From: Gallionellaceae bacterium
Lineage (GTDB): Bacteria > Pseudomonadota > Gammaproteobacteria > Burkholderiales > Gallionellaceae
Reading direction: 5' to 3'
Assembly (NCBI GenBank): GCA_030646595.1
Contig: JAUSKS010000308.1
Span: forward strand, 1-5,688
DNA length: 5,688 nt
Position numbers and translations under genes: made by a program. The notes beneath the pieces were generated by a model, which was not told the origin of the DNA, did not search any database, and worked only from the letters and a program-made list of their open reading frames with translations. Shown here piece after piece: positions 1-5,688 of this stretch (the stretch's first letter is position 1; every line of letters begins with the position of its first letter).

Positions 1-362
1 CAGCATTGCTGGCGGTTCAGCGTGGCGCACAGATATTGCGGGTGCATGATGTGCGGGCGACAGAGGATGCGTTGAAAATATGGAAGGCGGAGGATCAAAA
101 AGCTAGAACCACAGAGACACAGAGACACAGAGAAAGTCAAAAGCAATTCAAGCTAAAACTATCAACACAAATTCTTGTTAAGGTTTTCTCTGTGCCTCTG
201 ATGGAACTACTAGCCATTCGACTAAACGATCAAACAACGCTCGTTAAGTCGCTGGTTATGTGTCTCTGTGGTGAGATGTTTTTCTGTAATGAGAAATTTT
301 CAGGAGCAATAAATGGGCAGAAAATATTTCGGTACCGATGGTGTGCGTGGCAAGGTGGGTGA
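1..362 (+). CDS. folP: Dihydropteroate synthase, C-terminal fragment with an abnormal 3' extension
   Basis: FolP joins 6-hydroxymethyl-dihydropterin diphosphate to p-aminobenzoate in cytoplasmic folate synthesis. Only the last part is in the window; the gene starts upstream of base 1. The frame (codons from base 3) encodes [20 protein letters not shown] near its beginning, which fits the final strand and helix of the FolP TIM barrel. In that block the R-V-H-D residues belong to the substrate-binding end of the family. FolP normally stops soon after this helix, roughly where [10 protein letters not shown] is read (bases about 75-104). Here the frame instead enters the repeat element at about 108 and stays open to the TGA at 360-362. 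That adds about 85 residues unlike FolP and overlaps glmM by 50 bp in another frame. The FolP identity rests on a short stretch but also on the neighbour glmM, its usual partner. Whether the tail is really translated, or the annotated end is a decayed stop, cannot be seen. Confidence 0.82.
   Translation, partial: ALLAVQRGAQILRVHDVRATEDALKIWKAEDQKARTTETQRHRESQKQFKLKLSTQILVKVFSVPLMELLAIRLNDQTTLVKSLVMCLCGEMFFCNEKFSGAINGQKIFRYRWCAWQGG
108..272. repeat. Folded intergenic repeat element (MITE-like or REP-like) between folP and glmM
   Basis: The outer arms are a perfect 14-bp inverted repeat: ACCACAGAGACACA at 108-121 and its reverse complement at 259-272. Two further inverted repeats are nested inside. 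Bases 120-135 pair with 185-200 at 15 of 16 positions, and 219-229 pair with 241-251 at 10 of 11 with an 11-base loop. Together the arms could fold into a three-way junction. The CACAGAGA-type sequence resembles dispersed intergenic repeats that I recall from many environmental bacteria, but I cannot check copy number here. No transposase gene and no clear target-site duplication are visible. The insert lies between folP and glmM and carries the folP frame with it. The element boundaries are inferred from the outer arms only and may extend some bases further. Confidence 0.7.
110..133 (+). repeat. Three perfect tandem copies of the 8-bp unit CACAGAGA
   Basis: Bases 110-117, 118-125 and 126-133 are identical copies of CACAGAGA, followed by AA. 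They form the left end of the folded element. A single diverged counterpart on the other strand lies at 185-200 and another at 259-272. Tandem copies at one end but not the other suggest slippage after the arms formed. Confidence 0.85.
302..306 (+). promoter_or_regulatory. Ribosome binding site of glmM
   Basis: AGGAG lies 6 bases before the ATG at 313. It sits outside the repeat element, so glmM keeps its own strong translation start despite the insertion upstream. It fixes the start that yields the canonical GlmM N-terminus. Confidence 0.8.
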
Positions 363-1668
363 GTATCCAATTACGCCAGAGTTTGTCATGCACCTGGGTT
401 ATTCAGCGGGCAAAGTGTTGGCGGCTGCGGACTGGAATTTATCGCAGGATGAAAATCCCGGTGTGCTGATTGGCAAAGACACCCGTATCTCTGGTTATCT
501 GCTGGAATCAGCTTTGCAAGCCGGGTTGATTGCCGCCGGCGTGGATGTATATCTGGCCGGGCCAGTGCCGACGCCTGCAGTGGCCTATCTGACCCGTGCC
601 TTGCGCTTGCAGGCAGGTATCGTGATTTCTGCATCGCATAATCCCTTTGAAGATAACGGCATCAAATTCTTTTCCAGTCAGGGCGAAAAATTGCCTGACG
701 AAATTGAATATGCCATCGAAGCGGGTCTGGAAACGCCGATCGTGACCATGCCATCAGCCCGTTTGGGCAAAGCCAAGCGCATAGATGATGCGGCAGGGCG
801 CTATATCGAATTTTGCAAGAGCAGCTTTCCTTATGATCTTGATTTGCGCGGGCTGAAATTAGTCGTGGATTGCGCCCACGGCGCTGCTTACCATATTGCC
901 CGCCACGTATTTCATGAGATGGGTGCAGATGTGGTAGCCATCGGGGTGCAGCCGGACGGCAAGAACATTAACGACGGCTATGGTGCAACTGCCCCGGCCA
1001 ATTTACAACAAGCGGTTAAAGATCATCGCGCTGACATCGGCATTGCCCTGGATGGTGACGGAGACCGGCTGGTGATGGTAGATGCGGCAGGGCGTTTGTA
1101 CGATGGTGACCATTTGCTTTACATTATCGCTCGTCACCGTCATGCGCAAGGCACACTCAAGGGTGGTGTGGTTGGTACGCTGATGACCAACCTGGCTTTT
1201 GAGCATGCTGTGCAACGGTTAGGCATTCCATTTCAGCGTGCCAAAGTTGGCGACCGCTACGTAATGGAATTATTGCAGCAACAGGATTGGCAACTGGGTG
1301 GCGAAAACTCCGGTCATATTATTTGCCTTGACCGGCATACCACTGGCGACGGTATTATTTCCGCACTGCAAGTCCTGCATGCTTTGCGCGCCAACAAGCA
1401 AACTTTGGCGCAAGCTGTGGCTGATCTGACTCTATACCCGCAAATATTGCTTAATGTACCCGTGAGCAAAGGCGCAGATTGTACGGCGCATGCCAGCGTA
1501 CGTGCGGCAGTCGCTGCTGCGGAAACGGCACTGGATGGCAAAGGCCGCGTACTGCTGCGGCCTTCCGGGACTGAGCCCTTGCTGCGTGTGATGGTAGAAG
1601 GTGAAGATGGCAGCAAGGTGCGGCACTGGGCGGAAAGCATTGCGCAAGTGGTGCGCGAGGTGGCGTAA
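313..1668 (+). CDS. glmM: Phosphoglucosamine mutase
   Basis: GlmM converts glucosamine-6-phosphate to glucosamine-1-phosphate in the cytoplasm, the step before GlmU makes UDP-GlcNAc for peptidoglycan and lipopolysaccharide. The 451 residues match the family's usual length of about 445-450. Motifs in order are: the N-terminal [11 protein letters not shown] (3-13); the phosphoserine loop SASHNP (106-111), with catalytic Ser108; the magnesium-binding DGDGD (247-251); the sugar-specificity loop GENSGH (330-335); and the phosphate-binding RPSGTEP (416-422). All four domains of the alpha-D-phosphohexomutase fold are therefore present and no key residue is missing. The ATG at 313 gives the canonical N-terminus and has a good ribosome binding site. 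The enzyme must be activated by phosphorylation of the serine, as known for the family. It follows folP as in many beta- and gammaproteobacteria, and probably shares its transcript unless the repeat between them interferes. The gene looks intact and ordinary. Confidence 0.98.
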   Translation: MGRKYFGTDGVRGKVGEYPITPEFVMHLGYSAGKVLAAADWNLSQDENPGVLIGKDTRISGYLLESALQAGLIAAGVDVYLAGPVPTPAVAYLTRALRLQAGIVISASHNPFEDNGIKFFSSQGEKLPDEIEYAIEAGLETPIVTMPSARLGKAKRIDDAAGRYIEFCKSSFPYDLDLRGLKLVVDCAHGAAYHIARHVFHEMGADVVAIGVQPDGKNINDGYGATAPANLQQAVKDHRADIGIALDGDGDRLVMVDAAGRLYDGDHLLYIIARHRHAQGTLKGGVVGTLMTNLAFEHAVQRLGIPFQRAKVGDRYVMELLQQQDWQLGGENSGHIICLDRHTTGDGIISALQVLHALRANKQTLAQAVADLTLYPQILLNVPVSKGADCTAHASVRAAVAAAETALDGKGRVLLRPSGTEPLLRVMVEGEDGSKVRHWAESIAQVVREVA

Positions 1669-1673
1669 TACCA

Positions 1674-1707
1674 GTGTGATTGACCGCATGCTGCAAACCA
1701 ACCACAC
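1674..1707. terminator. Weak hairpin in the convergent glmM / small-gene gap
   Basis: Bases 1674-1682 (GTGTGATTG) pair with 1699-1707 (CAACCACAC) across a 16-base loop. On the - strand transcript the single mismatch becomes a G-U pair, so the 9-bp stem is continuous. No run of T follows on either strand, so it is not a classic intrinsic terminator. It is the only candidate structure between the two convergent stop codons (1668 and 1729). Confidence 0.3.
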
Positions 1708-1728
1708 CGTAAAATAAGGCTGGGTTCC

Positions 1729-2142
1729 CTAATCCTTGCCGTGTTTGCCCTTGTTCTTATGTTTGCCTTTACCCTCTTTGTGGTCACCACCCTCATCATG
1801 GCCATGTTTATTATGTCTTTCACGATAGCGGGGCGCGTATTCGTTGTTATACCAATCCTCTTGCACAAAATAAACCGGCTGACCGCAGGCGTTGTATTTG
1901 CGGCAGTGTTTACGCCAGTTTTTGGCGTGGCCGGGCGGGACGTGCAGATAAACCGGTTCACCTACATGGACTGATCGTTTGATAATAACCGGTGCCGGGA
2001 AGAGCAGGGGAGGGTGTGGCAGATTGCCTATGTCAAGGCGGCCATAGAAGCCGGGCTGACCGACACTAACTGATATGCCAACATCGGCTGCAAAAACGGA
2101 AGTGGCTACCAGCATTGCTATCACGAATAGAAATTTTTTCAT
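1729..2142 (-). CDS. Small secreted protein of unknown function with a His/Lys/Gly-rich tail
   Basis: I do not recognise a function. The 137-residue product starts with a clear Sec signal peptide: MKKF, then a hydrophobic core to about residue 15, and a probable cut after Ala18 or Ala19. The mature part begins with a beta-prone glycine-rich segment (residues 20-40) and a proline-rich stretch (42-52). A conserved-looking core follows (about 61-107), with HVPPGHAKNW, cysteines at 80 and 86, and the aromatic run VYFVQEDWYNN. The last 28 residues (110-137) are almost only His, Lys, Gly, Asp and Glu, with six histidines, so metal or polyanion binding is possible but unproven. The core resembles uncharacterised betaproteobacterial exported proteins that I recall only loosely. 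AAGGAG precedes the ATG by 7 bases, which supports the start. It lies 71 bp after pstB on the same strand with no clear terminator between, so read-through from the pst operon is possible. It may be only a neighbour, without a role in phosphate uptake. Confidence 0.85.
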   Translation of the reverse strand: MKKFLFVIAMLVATSVFAADVGISVSVGQPGFYGRLDIGNLPHPPLLFPAPVIIKRSVHVGEPVYLHVPPGHAKNWRKHCRKYNACGQPVYFVQEDWYNNEYAPRYRERHNKHGHDEGGDHKEGKGKHKNKGKHGKD

Positions 2143-2149
2143 GGTGGGG

Positions 2150-2155
2150 CTCCTT
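2150..2155 (-). promoter_or_regulatory. Ribosome binding site of the small secreted-protein gene
   Basis: AAGGAG on the - strand lies 7 bases before the ATG at 2142. This strong site, together with the signal peptide, shows that the ORF is a real gene. No convincing sigma-70 promoter is visible in the 71-bp gap upstream; a TATATA at about 2169-2174 lacks a matching -35 box. Confidence 0.75.
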
Positions 2156-2213
2156 GGTGAGTACGTGCTATATAACGCCTGCGATACTGAATGGTTGACG
2201 GCTGAACCAGCTA

Positions 2214-2987
2214 TTAACCAAACCTGCCAGTGATGTAGTCTTCTGTTTCCTTGCGCTTGGGGTTGGTAAACACCGTGCTGGTGTCGCCAAACTCAATCAG
2301 GTTACCCAAATACATATAGGCGGTGTAATCGGATACACGCGCGGCTTGTTGCATGTTGTGGGTGACGATGACGATGGTAAATTCTGCCTTCAACTCATCG
2401 ATCAACTTTTCGATGTGGGCAGTGGAAATTGGATCCAGCGCAGAAGTGGGTTCGTCGAGCAGCAATACTTGCGGCTTGACGGCGATGGCGCGGGCGATAC
2501 ACAAGCGTTGTTGCTGGCCGCCGGACAAGCCGGTGCCGCTTTGTTTTAATTTATCCTTTGCTTCAGTCCATAGCGCGGCCTTTTTCAGCGCCCATTCCAC
2601 CCGTTCATCCATATCGTAGCGGCTGAGATTTTCATACAGCTTGGCACCGAAGGCGATGTTGTCATAAATGGACATGGGGAACGGCGTCGGTTTCTGGAAC
2701 ACCATGCCGATCTTGGCGCGCAGGGTGTTGAGGTCCTGTTTTTTGTCCAGGATATTGTTCCCATCCAGCAAGATTTCACCGCTGGCTTTTTGTCGGGGAT
2801 ACAGCTCGTACATGCGATTGAAGGTGCGCAACAAAGTGGATTTGCCGCAGCCGGAAGGGCCGATAAAGGCGGTCACCATTTTTTCCGGGATACTGAGATT
2901 GATGTCCTTCAGGGCGCGTTCCGTCCCATAATGAAAATTAAGATTGTTGACCACCAGTTTCGGGGGTGCGGCTAATTCAGCATTCAT
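2214..2987 (-). CDS. pstB: Phosphate ABC transporter ATP-binding protein PstB
   Basis: PstB is the cytoplasmic ATPase that drives phosphate import through PstC-PstA. The 257 residues match the family. Visible in order are the Walker A motif GPSGCGKST (43-51), Q-loop Gln98 within [15 protein letters not shown] (the PstB-typical form), the ABC signature LSGGQQQR (154-161), Walker B VLLLDEP (174-180) and the switch His210. The C-terminal YITGRFG is also typical of PstB. All catalytic residues are present. The ATG at 2987 follows AAGGA by 8 bases, and that AAGGA overlaps the pstA stop codon, so the two genes are probably translationally coupled. In the family, PstB also takes part in signalling to PhoR through PhoU, but no phoU follows here. 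The next gene on this strand is the small secreted protein. Confidence 0.98.
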   Translation of the reverse strand: MNAELAAPPKLVVNNLNFHYGTERALKDINLSIPEKMVTAFIGPSGCGKSTLLRTFNRMYELYPRQKASGEILLDGNNILDKKQDLNTLRAKIGMVFQKPTPFPMSIYDNIAFGAKLYENLSRYDMDERVEWALKKAALWTEAKDKLKQSGTGLSGGQQQRLCIARAIAVKPQVLLLDEPTSALDPISTAHIEKLIDELKAEFTIVIVTHNMQQAARVSDYTAYMYLGNLIEFGDTSTVFTNPKRKETEDYITGRFG

Positions 2988-2995
2988 CAGCTTGT

Positions 2996-3000
2996 TCCTT
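2996..3000 (-). promoter_or_regulatory. Ribosome binding site of pstB, overlapping the pstA stop codon
   Basis: AAGGA on the - strand shares two bases with the TAA stop of pstA (2999-3001) and lies 8 bases before the pstB ATG. A ribosome finishing pstA would cover this site, consistent with coupled translation and matched amounts of the two subunits. Confidence 0.7.
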
Positions 3001-3850
3001 AGTGTGTAGTTGCGCGCTGGCGGAACAGCACACGCGCCAGGATGTTAAGGGTGAGCACACTGAAAGTAATCAGCAATGCACCGGCCCAGGCCAGGGTATG
3101 CCAGTCATCGTATGGGCTCATGGCAAACTGGAAAATAACCACCGGTAAATTGGCCATGGGCTGATTCATATTGCTGCTCCAGAATTGGTTGTTCAATGAG
3201 GTGAACAGCAAGGGCGCAGTTTCGCCGCTAATGCGCGCCACGGCCAGCATGATGCCAGTCAGAATACCAGCACGGGCGGCGCGCAGGGTAACAAAGTTGA
3301 TTACTTTCCATTGCGGCGCGCCCAGTGCGGCAGCAGCTTCGCGCAAGGTGTTGGGCACCAGGCGCAACATGTTTTCGGTGGTGCGGATCACAATGGGAAT
3401 GACCAGTATGGACAATGCCAGTGCGCCGCCCCAGCCGGAAAAATGCCCCACCCGCACCACATAAATTGCATATATAAATAAACCTATGACAATGGAAGGC
3501 GCGGACAGCAGCACGTCATTGATGAAGCGCGTGGTAGGCGCCAGCCAGCCGCGCTGACCAAATTCCGCCAGATAAGTGCCTGCCAGTATACCGATGGGTG
3601 TGCCGATTATGGTGGCGATGCTGGTCATCATCAGGCTGCCAACGATGGCATTGAGTAATCCGCCTTTGCTGCCAGGCGGAGGCGTCATTTGCGTGAAGAC
3701 AGCTAGTGATAGACCCGGAATACCGTTGTCCAGCAAGGTCCATAATATCCAGCCCAGCCAGAACAGGCCGAATAGCATGGCCAGCACCGAAATGCCCAAG
3801 CCCAAGGCGTTAATCAGACGGCGGCGGGTATAGAGTGGCAGCAGATTCAT
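2999..3850 (-). CDS. pstA: Phosphate ABC transporter permease PstA
   Basis: PstA is one of the two inner-membrane subunits forming the phosphate channel, paired with PstC and powered by PstB. The 283 residues fit the family (about 280-300). Six membrane segments are apparent at about residues 14-40, 64-92, 115-132, 142-158, 193-208 and 253-275. The cytoplasmic EAA loop that docks on the ATPase begins at [13 protein letters not shown] (171-183). The PstA-typical [17 protein letters not shown] follows at 208-224. The ATG at 3850 lies in a 4-bp ATGA overlap with the pstC stop and is preceded 10 bases upstream by GGAGG (3861-3865, within pstC), so the two genes are very likely translationally coupled. 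Nothing is truncated or missing. Confidence 0.97.
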   Translation of the reverse strand: MNLLPLYTRRRLINALGLGISVLAMLFGLFWLGWILWTLLDNGIPGLSLAVFTQMTPPPGSKGGLLNAIVGSLMMTSIATIIGTPIGILAGTYLAEFGQRGWLAPTTRFINDVLLSAPSIVIGLFIYAIYVVRVGHFSGWGGALALSILVIPIVIRTTENMLRLVPNTLREAAAALGAPQWKVINFVTLRAARAGILTGIMLAVARISGETAPLLFTSLNNQFWSSNMNQPMANLPVVIFQFAMSPYDDWHTLAWAGALLITFSVLTLNILARVLFRQRATTH

Positions 3851-4809
3851 GTGGTATGGCCCTCCCGTTTTGCCAGTTTATATAACATATAGCGCGCCAG
3901 CGACAACACCACGAAGGTGATGAAAAACAAAATCAGTCCCAGTTCGATCAAAGCTGAAGTATAGAGCTCACCCACCGCTTCGTTAAATTCGTTGGCCAGA
4001 GCAGAAGAAATACTGTTGCCGGGCATGAGCAGCGATTTGTTCAATTCATGCGCATTACCAATGACAAAAGTGACCGCCATGGTTTCTCCCAGCGCGCGCC
4101 CCAAGCCCAGCATGATGCCACCGACCACGCCGATCTTGGTGTAGGGCAGTACCACCTTCCACATCACTTCCCAGGTGGTTGCACCCAAACCATAGGCGGA
4201 TTCCTTGAGCAGGGTGGGCACTACTTCGAACACGTCGCGCATGACCGAAGCAATAAAAGGAATGACCATAATGGCCAAAATGATGCCTGCGGTGAGTACG
4301 CCTATGCCCATGGGTGGTCCGGAAAAAAACGGGCCGAGTAAGGGAATGGGGCCTATGTGTTTGGTCAGCCACGGTTCGATATAGTCGGCAAACAGCGGGG
4401 CAAACACGAACAGGCCCCACATACCATAGATAATGCTGGGAATGCCGGCCAATAATTCAATGGCAATCCCCAGCGGACGGCGCAGCCAGCGTGGCGACAG
4501 CTCGGTCAGAAAAATAGCGATACCAAAGCTGACCGGAATGGCAATCAGCAGGGCAATGGCGGAGGTGGTCAAGGTGCCTACAATTGGAATCAGCGCACCG
4601 AATTCTTCAGTCACCGGATTCCATTCCGAACTGCCGAAAAAACGGAAGCCGAATGCATTAATGGCGGGCCAACTGCCAATGATCAATGCAATGATGAGGG
4701 TAAGCAGCAAGGCCAGCACGGCAAAAGCGAAAAAACGTGTGACATTGCGGAACAAAAAGTCCAGCCAGTTTTGGCGCTTCAGTCGAGCTTCGCGTAAAAA
4801 CATGGGCAT
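3847..4809 (-). CDS. pstC: Phosphate ABC transporter permease PstC
   Basis: PstC is the second channel subunit of the phosphate importer. The 320 residues match the usual length (E. coli about 319). Six membrane segments appear at about 28-48, 74-100, 113-137, 168-190, 229-250 and 286-306. Family landmarks are [20 protein letters not shown] (116-135), the EAA loop [20 protein letters not shown] (203-222) and [17 protein letters not shown] (236-252). Two in-frame ATGs are possible, at 4809 and 4803. An in-frame TAA three codons upstream (4816-4818) rules out any earlier start. Neither ATG has a recognisable Shine-Dalgarno sequence, unlike pstA and pstB, so translation may be weak or depend on other features. 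The gene overlaps pstA by 4 bp and is separated from pstS by 125 bp that hold a hairpin and a possible promoter. Confidence 0.97.
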   Translation of the reverse strand: MPMFLREARLKRQNWLDFLFRNVTRFFAFAVLALLLTLIIALIIGSWPAINAFGFRFFGSSEWNPVTEEFGALIPIVGTLTTSAIALLIAIPVSFGIAIFLTELSPRWLRRPLGIAIELLAGIPSIIYGMWGLFVFAPLFADYIEPWLTKHIGPIPLLGPFFSGPPMGIGVLTAGIILAIMVIPFIASVMRDVFEVVPTLLKESAYGLGATTWEVMWKVVLPYTKIGVVGGIMLGLGRALGETMAVTFVIGNAHELNKSLLMPGNSISSALANEFNEAVGELYTSALIELGLILFFITFVVLSLARYMLYKLAKREGHTT

Positions 4810-4831
4810 GATTAATTATCGGTATGTCGTA

Positions 4832-4860
4832 TCCAAAATTAAGGGGGCTGTGCGCCCCCT
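4832..4860 (-). terminator. Terminator-like hairpin between pstS and pstC
   Basis: On the - strand AGGGGGC (4860-4854) pairs perfectly with GCCCCCT (4848-4842) around the 5-base loop GCACA, and TTAATTTT follows. A 7-bp, nearly all-GC stem with an imperfect U tract fits a partial intrinsic terminator. Placed after pstS and before pstC, it would let pstS, the most abundantly needed subunit, be made in excess over the membrane parts. It lies only 32 bases before the pstC start. Confidence 0.65.
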
Positions 4861-4862
4861 CA

Positions 4863-4897
4863 AATTATAGCTGCCGAATTATAGCTGTCGAATTATA
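4863..4897. repeat. 14-bp tandem repeat in the pstS-pstC spacer
   Basis: AATTATAGCTGCCG (4863-4876) is followed directly by AATTATAGCTGTCG (4877-4890), one base different, and then by a partial copy AATTATA (4891-4897). Read on the - strand, each copy carries a perfect TATAAT, so three such hexamers lie 14 bp apart just ahead of the terminator-like hairpin. Confidence 0.85.
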
Positions 4898-4919
4898 TTT
4901 GGGAAATGTGTTTGGACAA
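4892..4919 (-). promoter_or_regulatory. Possible sigma-70 promoter for pstCAB inside the pst operon
   Basis: TTGTCC (4919-4914, four of six consensus bases) lies 16 bases before a perfect TATAAT (4897-4892) on the - strand. The start of transcription would be near 4885, giving a leader of about 76 bases to pstC that still contains the hairpin. Two more TATAAT copies at 4883-4878 and 4869-4864 lack a good -35 box at proper spacing. The main operon promoter is expected upstream of pstS, outside the window. Confidence 0.4.
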
Positions 4920-4934
4920 CCTTTTCTCTATTGA

Positions 4935-5688
4935 CTATTTCCAGATTCCCTTGCCATTGCTATCTTTAATCTGATTCTTCCACGCAGCACGCACCAGCTG
5001 CTGCACCTTGTCTGGCATCGGCACATAGTCCAGTGCCTCGGCCATTTTGGCTCCATTGCTATAGGCCCAGTCAAAAAACTTCAGCACTTCCTTGCCGGTT
5101 TCCGGCTTGTCCTGTGCTTTGTGCATCAGAATGAAAGTAGCACCGGTGATGGGCCAGCTTTCCTTGCCTGGTTCATCAGTCAGCAATTCATAGAAGCCGG
5201 GCGCTTTTTCCCAGTTGGCATTGGCGGCCGCCGCCTTGAATGAACTGTCATCGGGTTTGACGAATTGACCGTCGCGATTTTTCAGTTGCACATAAGTCAT
5301 TTTGTTCTGCAAGGCATAGGCGTATTCCACATAGCCTATGGAATTTTTGATGCGTTGCACATAGGAAGCCACGCCTTCGTTACCTTTACCGCCTGTGCCT
5401 ACTTTCCACGATACAGCCGTACCTTCACCCACTGCGGTTTTCCATTCCGGGCTGACCTTGGACAAGTAGTTGGTAAAAATAAAGCTGGTGCCAGAACCAT
5501 CTGAACGATGCACAACGGTAATGTCATCCTCAGGTAATTTAAGGTCCGCGTTGAGCGCCACCAAGGCTGGGTCATTCCACTTGGTAATTTTACCCAGGAA
5601 AATGTCGGCCAATACTTTGCCATCCAGTTTCAGCTTGCCCGGCTCGATGCCGTTGATATTCACTACTGGCACCACACCTCCCATCACT
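4935..5688 (-). CDS. pstS: Periplasmic phosphate-binding protein PstS, C-terminal part
   Basis: PstS captures phosphate in the periplasm and delivers it to PstC-PstA. The gene runs off the right edge: the visible 250 codons plus one base cover roughly the last three quarters, so the signal peptide and about the first 90-100 residues are missing, together with the start and upstream promoter. The first visible codon (GTG at 5687) is internal, reading V-MGGVVPVVNI as in family members. The phosphate-binding loop RSDGSGTSFIFTNYL is at residues 61-75 of the fragment, with Arg61, Asp63, Ser65, Gly66 and Thr67 matching ligand residues known from E. coli PstS. Further landmarks are GTGGKGNEGVASYVQRI, SIGYVEYAYA, WPITGATFILMHK and the near-terminal VRAAWKNQIKDSNGKG. 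The stop is TAG at 4937-4935. It is the first gene of the pst set in transcription order. Confidence 0.97.
   Translation of the reverse strand, partial: VMGGVVPVVNINGIEPGKLKLDGKVLADIFLGKITKWNDPALVALNADLKLPEDDITVVHRSDGSGTSFIFTNYLSKVSPEWKTAVGEGTAVSWKVGTGGKGNEGVASYVQRIKNSIGYVEYAYALQNKMTYVQLKNRDGQFVKPDDSSFKAAAANANWEKAPGFYELLTDEPGKESWPITGATFILMHKAQDKPETGKEVLKFFDWAYSNGAKMAEALDYVPMPDKVQQLVRAAWKNQIKDSNGKGIWK

Noticed and set aside
110..133. CRISPR-like short repeats
   Set aside because: Three 8-bp units are directly adjacent with no spacers, so this is a simple tandem repeat at the arm of a folded element.
94..285. Target-site duplication around the repeat element
   Set aside because: The flanks of the outer arms (left about 98-107, right about 273-282) share no convincing direct repeat, so transposition cannot be shown from this copy.
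1314..1961. 215-codon open frame on the - strand across the glmM 3' end and the small gene
   Set aside because: It is antisense to GlmM with its C-terminal motifs and overlaps the small secreted-protein gene in another frame. The product is a low-complexity Thr/Arg/Ala mixture with no family features.
1741..1974. Hydrophobic 77-residue open frame on the + strand that could look like a membrane peptide
   Set aside because: It is the antisense of the Lys/His/Gly-rich tail; complementing such codons yields Phe, Leu, Val and Met. The - strand gene has the signal peptide and ribosome binding site.
2190..2210. Terminator after pstB
   Set aside because: Only a 5-bp TGGTT/AACCA stem with an 8-base loop and no U run is present, too weak to call.
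4055..4420. His/Arg-rich 121-codon frame on the - strand within pstC
   Set aside because: It is a shifted reading of pstC. The true frame carries the EAA loop and the GETMAVTF motif.
4433..4870. 145-codon open frame on the + strand opposite pstC
   Set aside because: It lies antisense to a clearly conserved PstC, has no family features, and runs through the spacer hairpin.
4871..4890. Possible Pho box (CTGCCG / CTGTCG half-sites)
   Set aside because: Pho boxes are direct 7-bp CTGTCAT-like repeats at 11-bp spacing. These two sites are 14 bp apart and follow simply from the tandem repeat. The real Pho box is expected upstream of pstS, outside the window.

Overview
This window looks like a housekeeping stretch of a betaproteobacterial chromosome, probably Nitrosomonadales or a close relative (Gallionellaceae or Methylophilaceae type). 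That placement rests on the folP-glmM pair, the strongly betaproteobacterial or gammaproteobacterial character of the Pst proteins, and a small secreted protein of a type I associate with betaproteobacteria. It is an inference from protein similarity recalled from memory, not from a search.

Layout on the + strand: the window opens in the 3' end of folP (dihydropteroate synthase, folate synthesis). A structured repeat element of about 165 bp follows (about 108-272), then glmM (phosphoglucosamine mutase, 313-1668). A 60-bp gap with a weak hairpin separates glmM from everything downstream, which lies on the - strand and converges on it. Read in its own direction, the - strand block is pstS (3' part only, it runs off the right edge), a 125-bp pstS-pstC spacer, pstC, pstA, pstB, and then a small gene for a secreted, His/Lys/Gly-rich protein of unknown function.

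The pst genes together encode a high-affinity phosphate ABC importer. PstS binds phosphate in the periplasm, PstC and PstA form the membrane channel, and PstB is the ATPase. pstC and pstA overlap by 4 bp and pstA-pstB are 11 bp apart, so these three are surely one transcript. The pstS-pstC spacer holds a GC-rich terminator-like hairpin, a 14-bp tandem repeat carrying three perfect TATAAT hexamers on the - strand, and a plausible -35 box. Together these suggest that pstCAB expression is set separately from pstS. No phoU gene follows pstB here.

No new multi-gene system is evident. The two spots most worth a second look are the folded repeat between folP and glmM, which removes the expected folP stop and leaves its frame open into glmM, and the pstS-pstC spacer. 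The small secreted protein at 1729-2142 is the only gene of unknown function.
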